The position numbers and the translations under genes are program-made. The notes beneath the pieces are model-generated. The model was given only the letters and a program-made list of their open reading frames with translations. It ran no database searches and was not told where the DNA came from. A stretch of 54,050 nt of DNA, taken from contig CAJBYR010000106.1 of NCBI GenBank assembly GCA_903959855.1, positions 1 to 54,050 of the forward strand, given 5' to 3'. Shown here piece after piece: positions 36,139-43,100 of this stretch. Within the stretch, counting starts at the first letter, position 1. Every line of letters begins with the position of its first letter. Origin of the DNA: an uncultured beta proteobacterium (GTDB lineage: Bacteria > Pseudomonadota > Gammaproteobacteria > Burkholderiales > Rhodocyclaceae).

Positions 36139-37392
36139 ATGACCACCGCCACGCCTCTCGATCCCGCCCGCGAGCGCATGCTGCTGCTGACCCTGGCCGG
36201 CATCCAGTTCGCCCACATCCTGGATTTCATGATCATGATGCCGCTGGGTCCGGTATTGATGAAGGAACTCGGCGTCGGCACCCACGAGTTCGGCCTGCTG
36301 GTCTCGTCCTATACCTTCTCGGCGGCCTTCACCGGCCTGCTGGCGGCGATGTTCGTCGATCGCTTCGAGCGCAAGCGCCTGCTGCTGACCATGTTCGGCC
36401 TGTTCGCGGTGGCCACGCTGGCCTGCGGCCTGGCGCCGGGCTACTGGACGCTGCTGGCGGCACGCGGCACGGCCGGCGCTTTCGGTGGCGTGCTGGGCTC
36501 GATGGTGCAGACCATGGTTGGCGACCTGATTCCCTTCGAGCGTCGCGGTCGCGCCAGCGGCACCATCATGTCGGCGTTTTCGATTTCCACCGTGGCCGGC
36601 GTGCCGCTTTCGCTCTATCTCGCCAACCATTTCGGCTGGCGCTTCCCCTTCTACTTCATTGCGCTGCTGTCCTGCGGCCTGCTGGCGCTGGGCTGGAAGA
36701 TGCTGCCGACATTGCGCGGCCATCTGCCCGCCGCCACCGTCAGCGAGGCCGAACGCGCCCACCCCCTGAGCGCCATGCTGGCCGTGCTGGCCGACGCCAA
36801 CCATCGCCGCGCGCTGGCCTTCATGGCCCTGATCATGCTCTCGGGCTTTTCCGTGATCCCCTACATCACCATCTACATCACATCGAACGTGAATATCCGG
36901 CTGGAGGACATCCCGCTGATCTACCTGTTCGGCGGTTGCGCCACCTTCTTCACTTCGCGCCTGATCGGGCGGATGGCGGACCTCCACGGCAAGATCAGTG
37001 TCTATCGCATTGTCGCCTTCGCCTCGCTGCTGCCTTTGCTGGTGATCACCAATCTGTGGCCGGTGCCGTTGTGGCTGATGATTGTCTGGTCCACCGTGTT
37101 CTTCATCCTGGTGCCGGGACGGATGGTGCCGGCCATGGCGATAGTCACCTCGGCCGCGCAGCCGCGGCTGCGCGGCACCTTCATGTCGATGAATGGCGCC
37201 GTGCAGCAACTGGCGTCCGGCATCGCCTCCTGGCTGGGCGGGGTGATGATCGCCGCCGATGCCGGCGGGCGCGTGGTCGGCTACAACCACGTCGGCTGGC
37301 TGGCGGTCGGCGCCACCGTCATTGCCATCGCCTTCGTTGGAAAGATCCGCATGCACACCGGAGCTACGCCCGGCGGTGACAAAAGCGGCTAA
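36139..37392 (+). CDS. MFS transporter
   Basis: 417 aa, twelve membrane helices. MFS signatures: DFMIMMPLGPVLMKELGVGT, the loop DRFERKRLLL, and GxLGxxxGDLIPFERRGRAS. It resembles drug/sugar efflux proteins of the AraJ/YdhP type. It is downstream of lysR in the same direction, so the regulator may also affect it. The substrate is unknown. Confidence 0.92.
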   Translation: MTTATPLDPARERMLLLTLAGIQFAHILDFMIMMPLGPVLMKELGVGTHEFGLLVSSYTFSAAFTGLLAAMFVDRFERKRLLLTMFGLFAVATLACGLAPGYWTLLAARGTAGAFGGVLGSMVQTMVGDLIPFERRGRASGTIMSAFSISTVAGVPLSLYLANHFGWRFPFYFIALLSCGLLALGWKMLPTLRGHLPAATVSEAERAHPLSAMLAVLADANHRRALAFMALIMLSGFSVIPYITIYITSNVNIRLEDIPLIYLFGGCATFFTSRLIGRMADLHGKISVYRIVAFASLLPLLVITNLWPVPLWLMIVWSTVFFILVPGRMVPAMAIVTSAAQPRLRGTFMSMNGAVQQLASGIASWLGGVMIAADAGGRVVGYNHVGWLAVGATVIAIAFVGKIRMHTGATPGGDKSG

Positions 37393-37425
37393 GCGGAAGG
37401 TCGCGCGGAAACGGATGGACGGTGG

Positions 37426-37719
37426 TCAGGGGCGCACGGCTCCGCGCCTTGTCTTGAAATACGCGACAAGCGCAAGCACCGAAGACAGCATGAGGAGCGG
37501 ATAGAGCAACAGCAGGTCGACGCGAATGTTGCATTCGCCGGAACAGAGTATGCGCAGCTTCATCGCCAGCTCGTATGGGAAGTAAGCGAGCCAGGCAAGC
37601 ATGGCTATCAGTATGATCGGCCGCCGGCATCGGAAGTAGAGTGCCGCGAAGACTGCGGTCGGCGCCAGGGCCAGAAACGGCCAGCCGATAAACACGCCGA
37701 GGATGATGCCGATGTCCAT
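37426..37719 (-). CDS. Small hypothetical membrane protein
   Basis: 97 aa with three membrane helices (about 3-25, 32-52, 68-88) and a CSGEC pair in the loop. No family recognised. By eye the base composition is less GC-rich than the neighbours, which may indicate recent acquisition. It is followed on the same strand by a second small membrane-protein gene upstream (37815). Confidence 0.7.
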   Translation of the reverse strand: MDIGIILGVFIGWPFLALAPTAVFAALYFRCRRPIILIAMLAWLAYFPYELAMKLRILCSGECNIRVDLLLLYPLLMLSSVLALVAYFKTRRGAVRP

Positions 37720-37814
37720 GTGCTGCCTCTATTGATGGTCTGCCCGGTTTTGGCGTGTCCGGGCCGAAGGATGGTTCAGGGCTGCTTGAATGCGCCAAAG
37801 CATTGCACCTCCGG

Positions 37815-38195
37815 CTAGCGGCGTGGATTCCGCGATACCCATATGGCAATAAGCAGCAGGACGACATATGCGGCGCCCTGGAATATCGGAACCATGAGCA
37901 TGGCGATGGCCCCCTGTGCATCCTTGTGCCAGAACATCACGTCCGCCAGAAGGAGGACGCCGCCGACGGTAACCACCGCAGCGACCAGAAGCCGATGAAA
38001 CGCGGATCTGCCTTTCGCGCTCTGGAGTATCAGCGCTGCACTCAATACGAGGTAAGGGGAGACCAGCCAGGCAGAGAAGAAAAGGAAGGCGCCAACGCTG
38101 GTCGGCTTACCGATACTGACGGACCACACGGAAAAGCCTGCTGCGAGGGCCATGAGGACGAAGGTAACCGGCTTGACGAATTTCATCGCCGGCAT
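37815..38195 (-). CDS. Small hypothetical membrane protein
   Basis: 126 aa with four membrane helices (about 5-25, 34-56, 66-86, 95-120). No family recognised. The 95 bp between it and the next small membrane-protein gene contains no clear promoter. Composition is again milder than the flanking GC-rich genes. Confidence 0.7.
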   Translation of the reverse strand: MPAMKFVKPVTFVLMALAAGFSVWSVSIGKPTSVGAFLFFSAWLVSPYLVLSAALILQSAKGRSAFHRLLVAAVVTVGGVLLLADVMFWHKDAQGAIAMLMVPIFQGAAYVVLLLIAIWVSRNPRR

Positions 38196-38248
38196 ATCCC
38201 TCGCATGGCATTGGTGGACGCGCTGGACACGGCCTGATCGTTACTTAC

Positions 38249-40894
38249 CTAAGGCGCTGCCGGGCGCAATGGCAAACGCATTTCGACCACGCCGGGCCCG
38301 GTTTTGAGTTCGAAGCCCAGCTTGCGCGCGAGATCCTGCATGCGGATGTTTTCGTTCAGGGTTTCGCCTCGCAACACGCCGATGCCACGATTGCGTGCGC
38401 ACTCGATCAGGCTCTCCATCAGACGCCGGCCGAGGCCGCCGCCCTTGACGTCGGAGGCGACCAGAATGGCGAATTCGGCCTCCGCATTGTCCGGGTCGGC
38501 GACCATGCGTGCCTCGCCGAGCGAGCGTTCGATACCGCCGGAGTTGCGTTCGATAGCCACCAAGGCGATCTCGCGGTCGTAGTCGATTTGGGTGAAGCGC
38601 GCCAGTTGCGAGCGCGGCAGTTTGCGCATGGTGCCGAAAAAGCGCATGCGCGAATCCTCGGGATCGAGCGAGGCAATCAGGTCGGCCAGCGTGGTTTCGT
38701 CTTCGGGACGAATCGGCCGGATCAGCAGCTTGCGGCCGTGCCAGTCAATGTGCTGTTCCAGTTCCTTGGGATAGGGGCGGATCGCGAAGCGGCGGAAACC
38801 GAGGCGGCGGCCACGCTTCTCGACGTGGATGCGTCGCTCGCGGACGACTACGCCGGTGGTCTCGACATGGAGGGTGTCCAGCTCGATGGCGCTGATCTCG
38901 TCGATGTCGGTCAGCATCTGGGAAACGCGCACCAACGCCGTGGCCAATGCGGTTTCGAGGGTTTCGCGTTCTTCCTCCGGCGCGTCGCGGACAAAGCCGC
39001 CGCGGGCGACGAGGTCCATCGCCAGGCGGCGGTTGAGCGGCGGCAGGGCGACGAAGTTGCGGCAATTGGCGATCCCTGCCGCGCCGAGATAGATCACCGG
39101 CCCGAACACCGTGTCGTCGGCGACGCCGAGGCGCAGCGCCGGCATGCCGCTGCGCGCTGCGCTGGGCCGCAGGCGGTAACCGCTGACGCGTACCCGCGGG
39201 AGCTCGGCGCGGGCCCGCGCACGCAGGCCGCGCGCGGCGATGCGGATATCTTCGGGTGAGCGCAGTTCGTGCGCCTCCAGGCCGAGATCAAGATCGTTGA
39301 CCAGGGCCAGCGCGAGATCGACCGGGTAGCCGATGCCGGCGGCGGTGGCGATCGCATTGTCGATGTTGGCCGCCGGAGCCTCCTCCTCCGACTCGATGCC
39401 ATACGCCAGCAGCAACTGGCGCGCGGCGCGCGGTGACAGCAAGCTGGCGCCGGCCTCCAATGACTCTCCGACGGCGGCGCGGGCGCGCTCGAGGTTGGGC
39501 ACGAAATCCTCGGCCACCGAAGGCGGCATCTGCAGCAACAGTTCGCGGTTGCGCTCGTAACTGACGATGCCGAGAAAAATGCCGATGGCCTTCTCCGGCG
39601 AGTCGTGGGCGAGCACGCCTTGGGCAGCGGCGATCTGCTGCGCCTGCTGCATGGCGTTGCCGCCAACCCAGCAGGTGAAGATGTTCTTGGCGGTGTTCTT
39701 CGCCGCTGCACCGATCGCCATCGCCACCTCGTTGCCGAAGGCGAAGGGCGAGGGCGAATACACCGTGAGCACGGCGTCGATGCCCTTGTCGGCCAGCAGT
39801 GTTTCGAGCGCGGTAGTCCAGTGGGCTGGACTGAGGTCTGGTGGCAAGGCCAGCGGATTGCCGGGCGTGGTGCCGATGCGCATCAGGCTGGCCAACTGCG
39901 TCGCCGTCTCCGGCGCGAGCCGGGCAAGCTGCCCGCCGTATCTGAGCAGGCTGCCGGCGGCGATGCGGCCCAGGCCCTGGCCGTTGCCGACGATGGCCAG
40001 GCGTTCGCCGCGCAGCGGACGCACCCGCGCCATGGCCTCGGCGGCATCGAAGAGATCTTCCAGCGTGTCGATTCGGATCCAGCCGGCGCGGCGCAGTGCG
40101 GTGTCGTAGACGTCATCGCTGCGGAACGGTTGCGGGATATCGCCGCGCCCGTCGAGGCGCTCGCCGCGCATCGCCACCACCGGCTTGTTGCGTGCCGCCG
40201 CACGTGCCGCCGACATGAATTTGCGTGCCGCCGGCGCGGTTTCAAACTGCACCAGGATGGCCTCGGTCTCGGGATCTTCCGCCAGCCAGTCGAGCACGTC
40301 GGCGAGGTCGATGTCGAGCCCGGCCGCCAGGTGCACCACGGCGGAAAAGCCGATGCCTTTGCCGGCGGCGCGATCCAGCGCCGCCGCCGCGATGGCCGCC
40401 GATTGCACTACCAGCGCGATCTTGCCGCGGCTGGCCATCACCGGCGAGACGCTGGCGTTGAGCCCGCAGGAGGGCACCACCAGGCCGCCGCTGCCGGGAC
40501 CCAGCACGCGCACCAGTTTCGGCCGCGCCGCGTCGAGCACGGCCTTGCGCGCCTGAGCCACCTGGTCCTCGCTCAGCGTCTCGTGCAGGGACGGCCCGAC
40601 CAGCACCGCGCGCGTGCCACGCTCGCCGAGCTCGGCAACAATGCCGGCCACGTCGCGCAAGGGCGCACAGATCACCGCCAGGTCAGGCACGGTCTCCAGT
40701 TCGGAAACATGCATGTGGGCGCCGAGCCCGAACAGCGACTGCTTCTTCGCCCGGGCGCGCAGGATCGGGCCCTTGAAGCCGCCGTCCTCCAGGTTGCGCA
40801 TCACGACGTCGGCATAGCATCCGGGAAGGCCACCTTCGGCGACCACGGCGATGCTGCGCGGGTGGAACAGAAAATCGAGGTTGCGGACGGTCAT
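38249..40894 (-). CDS. PatZ/Pka-type protein lysine acetyltransferase (acyl-CoA synthetase-like + GNAT)
   Basis: 881 aa from ATG 40894; the longer frame only adds intergenic sequence. The N-terminal about 700 residues resemble NDP-forming acyl-CoA synthetase: a CoA-binding domain starting FLFHPRSIAVVAEGG and ligase-like domains. The C-terminal GNAT domain (about 725-875) has FGTMRKLPRSQLARFTQIDY, AEFAILVASDVKGGGLGRRL and LMESLIECARNRGIG. Proteins of this build acetylate acetyl-CoA synthetase and other targets, with the synthetase-like part acting as a sensor that no longer catalyses ligation. No cAMP-binding domain is present. Confidence 0.93.
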   Translation of the reverse strand: MTVRNLDFLFHPRSIAVVAEGGLPGCYADVVMRNLEDGGFKGPILRARAKKQSLFGLGAHMHVSELETVPDLAVICAPLRDVAGIVAELGERGTRAVLVGPSLHETLSEDQVAQARKAVLDAARPKLVRVLGPGSGGLVVPSCGLNASVSPVMASRGKIALVVQSAAIAAAALDRAAGKGIGFSAVVHLAAGLDIDLADVLDWLAEDPETEAILVQFETAPAARKFMSAARAAARNKPVVAMRGERLDGRGDIPQPFRSDDVYDTALRRAGWIRIDTLEDLFDAAEAMARVRPLRGERLAIVGNGQGLGRIAAGSLLRYGGQLARLAPETATQLASLMRIGTTPGNPLALPPDLSPAHWTTALETLLADKGIDAVLTVYSPSPFAFGNEVAMAIGAAAKNTAKNIFTCWVGGNAMQQAQQIAAAQGVLAHDSPEKAIGIFLGIVSYERNRELLLQMPPSVAEDFVPNLERARAAVGESLEAGASLLSPRAARQLLLAYGIESEEEAPAANIDNAIATAAGIGYPVDLALALVNDLDLGLEAHELRSPEDIRIAARGLRARARAELPRVRVSGYRLRPSAARSGMPALRLGVADDTVFGPVIYLGAAGIANCRNFVALPPLNRRLAMDLVARGGFVRDAPEEERETLETALATALVRVSQMLTDIDEISAIELDTLHVETTGVVVRERRIHVEKRGRRLGFRRFAIRPYPKELEQHIDWHGRKLLIRPIRPEDETTLADLIASLDPEDSRMRFFGTMRKLPRSQLARFTQIDYDREIALVAIERNSGGIERSLGEARMVADPDNAEAEFAILVASDVKGGGLGRRLMESLIECARNRGIGVLRGETLNENIRMQDLARKLGFELKTGPGVVEMRLPLRPAAP

Positions 40895-40987
40895 GGCGGT
40901 GCCGGAAGGAGGGGGTGCGGCCGTGGGCGGCACCTGCAGATTCTGCCATAGTGGCCCGGCGCGTATAGGCGCCATGCTCTAGGCCGG

Positions 40988-40998
40988 GAGTCGGCGCT
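40988..40998 (+). repeat. Dispersed repeat copy 3, GAGTCGGCGCT
   Basis: Plus-strand core directly fused to the first unit of the 44 bp tandem repeat. Confidence 0.75.
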
Positions 40999-41084
40999 GA
41001 TAAAGCCCCTGCGCAGCAGGACGGTCGCGCAAAGTACGCTCTGATAAGGCCCCTGCGCAGCAGGACGGTCGCGCAAAGTACGCG
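40997..41084. repeat. 44 bp direct tandem repeat, two units
   Basis: Units 40997-41040 and 41041-41084 match at 42 of 44 positions (differences at unit positions 8 and 44). Each begins CTGATAA and contains CCCCTGCGCAGCAGG, a local dyad. No coding role is seen. Confidence 0.85.
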
Positions 41085-41085
41085 C

Positions 41086-41117
41086 TCCTCGTCGCTGCGG
41101 ATCCTCGTCGCTGCGGA
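41086..41117. repeat. 16 bp tandem repeat, two identical units
   Basis: TCCTCGTCGCTGCGGA at 41086-41101 and again at 41102-41117, immediately after the 44 bp repeat. Confidence 0.85.
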
Positions 41118-41184
41118 TGACGACACGGCGATCCGGTGACTGTTGCTGGCACTGGCACGCCGATCCCGCGTCGGCCGGCTCTGC

Positions 41185-41209
41185 TATGATTCGTCTTACC
41201 TAGTCTTAC
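41185..41209 (+). promoter_or_regulatory. vapB promoter: TATGAT and paired GTCTTAC repeats
   Basis: -10-like TATGAT (41185-41190), then two direct GTCTTAC repeats (41193-41199 and 41203-41209) with 10 bp pitch, one helical turn. The position fits an autoregulatory operator for the AbrB-type antitoxin. No good -35 was seen. Confidence 0.45.
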
Positions 41210-41222
41210 TTATGGAGTTGCC

Positions 41223-41489
41223 ATGACCACGGTGCGGGTGTCGAGCAAGGGCCAGATCGTGATTCCGCGCCAGTTGCGCGCGGCCTTCCACATCGAAGCC
41301 GGCAGCGAGTTGTCGATCACGGCGGAAGGTGACGAGATACGCCTGCGCCAGGCCGAACAGCGCTTTGCCCGCACCGAGATTGCGGCGGGCCTTGGCTTGC
41401 TGGCCAGGCCGGGACGCAAGGCGCCTGTGGCAGTGGATATCAAACGCGCCATCGGCGAAATGCTGAAGCGGAAGAATTCCGTCAGGTGA
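41223..41489 (+). CDS. vapB: AbrB/MazE-type antitoxin, VapB-like
   Basis: 88 aa. N-terminal SpoVT/AbrB swapped-hairpin domain (TTVRVSSKGQIVIPRQLRAA), then a C-terminal tail that would wrap the toxin. GGAG precedes the ATG. The PIN-domain toxin gene starts 7 bp after its stop. Confidence 0.92.
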   Translation: MTTVRVSSKGQIVIPRQLRAAFHIEAGSELSITAEGDEIRLRQAEQRFARTEIAAGLGLLARPGRKAPVAVDIKRAIGEMLKRKNSVR

Positions 41490-41496
41490 CGCGACC

Positions 41497-41898
41497 ATGA
41501 TTGTCCTTGATACCAATCTGTTGCTGCGCTACCTGCTCAACGATGATGTCGCGCAGGCGAAGCGCGCCGCGCGCGTCCTCGAAACCTCACCGCAGGTCAC
41601 GGTGACGCCCACCATAATTCTCGAACTGGTCTGGGTGCTGGAATGCAGCGATTGTTCCCGCGCCGAAATCGCCGTTGCACTGCGCCATGTGCTGGGCCTG
41701 CCCGCCATGCGCCTGCCGAATGAAAGCGCCTTGTATCGCGCCGTGCAATGGTTCGAGCAGGGGCTGGACTTCGCCGATGCGCTGCATCTCGCCTTGTCGC
41801 CCGCCACGGCGACCGTGATGACCTTCGACAAGGATTTCGTGAGCAAGGCGAAGCGCGCCGAGGCCTTCCCGCCGGTCGCCCTGTGCCCGACCCGATGA
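41497..41898 (+). CDS. vapC: PIN-domain ribonuclease toxin, VapC-like
   Basis: 133 aa with all four PIN acidic residues: Asp5 (VLDTN), Glu43 (ILELVWVL), Asp94 (DFADALHLA) and Asp111 (TFDKDF). It looks intact, so the vapBC pair is probably functional. Its stop overlaps the start of the methyltransferase remnant as ATGA. Confidence 0.93.
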   Translation: MIVLDTNLLLRYLLNDDVAQAKRAARVLETSPQVTVTPTIILELVWVLECSDCSRAEIAVALRHVLGLPAMRLPNESALYRAVQWFEQGLDFADALHLALSPATATVMTFDKDFVSKAKRAEAFPPVALCPTR

Positions 41899-42494
41899 TC
41901 GACTCCGTCGAATCCTTCATCGCCCGCCGGCAGGGCGTGACGGCCTCGGAACTCGCCAGCGCGCAAAGCTTCGTCATCGACCTGTGCCGCCTGCTCGGCC
42001 ATCCCGCGCGGCACCCGACGCTGGAGCAGGACTACATGTTCGAGCGGCCGGTCAGCTGCCGCCACGGCGAAGGCGGCAGCAGTCCCGGGCGCATCGACTG
42101 CTACAAGCGTGGCTGCTTAGTGCAGGAAGCGAACAAGTTGAGAGTCGGCGCTGGCGGTACGGCGCTTTCGGCCAAGGAAAGGCCATCCACGAACGCCTGG
42201 TCGCCCTCAACGTCGAACGCAGCGCCGAGGAAGCACAAGGCACGATCCGCTGGCTGCGCCCCGACTCCAGCCCAGGCACCCACGCCGGCAAGCCAGCAAC
42301 AATGGCCCGCCACCCTCCCCGAGCAACTCGCCACCCTCGCCTCCGCCCTCGGCAACGCGCCGCAGACAAAAAGCCAACTCGCCGCCCGCTTCACCGCCAA
42401 GGGCCGCTGGAAATCCCGCCTCCCCGACATCCTCGCCGCCCTCGAAGCCCTCGGCCGCGCGCGGCGTTTGGACGACGGGCGGTGGATGGGGTAA
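41895..42494 (+). pseudogene. Internally deleted, frameshifted MmeI-like DNA methyltransferase remnant
   Basis: Residues 1-75 match the start of large class I (MmeI/BREX-type) DNA methyltransferases: IDSVESFIARRQGVTASELA, then YMFERPVSCRHGEGGSSPGR and IDCYKRGCLVQEA. After about 42130 the sequence jumps to C-terminal family sequence: GQGKAIHERLVALNVERSAE and EEAQGTIRWLRPD in another frame, then back in the first frame LPEQLATLASALGNAP and KGRWKSRLPDILAALEALGR. Full-length relatives are about 1,000 aa, so the central catalytic part is gone. The junction (about 42131-42160) contains GAGAGTCGGCGCTGGCGG, a dispersed repeat copy. The open frame of 199 codons is fortuitous. Confidence 0.82.
42140..42152 (+). 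repeat. Dispersed repeat copy 4 at deletion junction
   Basis: GAGAGTCGGCGCT, extended by GGCGG-x-ACGGCG. 24 of 25 bases match the copy inside comM (48992-49016). It lies exactly where the methyltransferase remnant changes from N-terminal to C-terminal sequence. Confidence 0.8.
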
Positions 42495-42525
42495 GGTTGC
42501 AGCATCTACCGCAAGGAGTTTCGCC

Positions 42526-42750
42526 ATGAATACCGCCGATCTGATCGCCGAAGCCGCGTCGCTGCCGCTGGAGGAACGTGCCCGTCTGGTGGACTCCTTG
42601 CTGCAAACACTGAATCCGGCTGACGATTCGATCACGGCTGCATGGCTGGCCGTTGCTCGCCGCCGGCTGGACGATCTGGATTCAGGCCGGGTCGAGGCGA
42701 TCCCCGGCGATCAGGTGTTGGAGCGGGTCCGCGCTCGCCTCAAGCAATGA
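42526..42750 (+). CDS. Addiction-module antitoxin (ParE/RelE-associated)
   Basis: 74 aa. NTADLIAEAASLPLEERARL and VDSLLQTLN match the short addiction-module family that ends in an ExxxR tail around the toxin. AAGGAG precedes the ATG. Its stop overlaps the toxin start (ATGA). Confidence 0.88.
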   Translation: MNTADLIAEAASLPLEERARLVDSLLQTLNPADDSITAAWLAVARRRLDDLDSGRVEAIPGDQVLERVRARLKQ

Positions 42751-43037
42751 CGTTTCGGTTCCATCCGGAGGCGGAGGCCGAGTTCCTTGGCGCAGTCGAT
42801 TGGTACGAAGAGCGGTCCGCCGGGCTTGGTGCAGACTTCGCCGGCGAGATTCACGCGGCAATCCGGCTTGCGGAAGCGATGCCTTTCGCGTGGACGCCTC
42901 TGGATAGTGACGTTCGCCGTATCCTGGCCAATCGTTTTCCGTATGGCGTTCTGTATGCTCCGCGCTAGGGCTGGATATATATCCTCGCCGTGATGCATCT
43001 GCGTCGCGCGCAGGACTATTGGCGCGAACGGGGGTAA
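42747..43037 (+). pseudogene. ParE/RelE-type toxin interrupted by an in-frame amber codon
   Basis: The frame from ATG 42747 reads FRFHPEAEAEFLGAVDWYEE, then FPYGVLYAPR, meets TAG at 42966-42968, and continues in the same frame as GWIYILAVMHLRRAQDYWRE plus RG and TAA at 43035-43037. The post-stop stretch is the conserved C-terminal strand of ParE toxins (AVMHLRR...YW). So a single nonsense change truncates the protein from 96 to 73 residues. The toxin is probably inactive unless the amber codon is suppressed. Confidence 0.88.
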
Positions 43038-43100
43038 GCCTGAAGGAGGCGCCATGTTTGCGAAGGCAGCGTTACGCCGCCGGCCTGAGCGCAGCGCCGC

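Larger units (their letters stand above)
40895..41222. other. 328 bp intergenic region with repeats at island border
   Basis: No gene is supported. It holds one copy of the dispersed GAGTCGGCGCT repeat, a 44 bp tandem duplication, a 16 bp tandem duplication and the vapB promoter region. It marks the transition from patZ to the toxin-antitoxin/methyltransferase-remnant island. Confidence 0.7.

Noticed and set aside
40997-41117. Tandem repeats as a CRISPR array
   Set aside because: There are only two adjacent units of each repeat, with no spacers between them, and no cas genes in the window.
41895-42494. Intact 199-codon protein after vapC
   Set aside because: The ends match the N- and C-termini of a family of about 1,000 aa and the middle is in another frame, so it is a remnant, not a gene.
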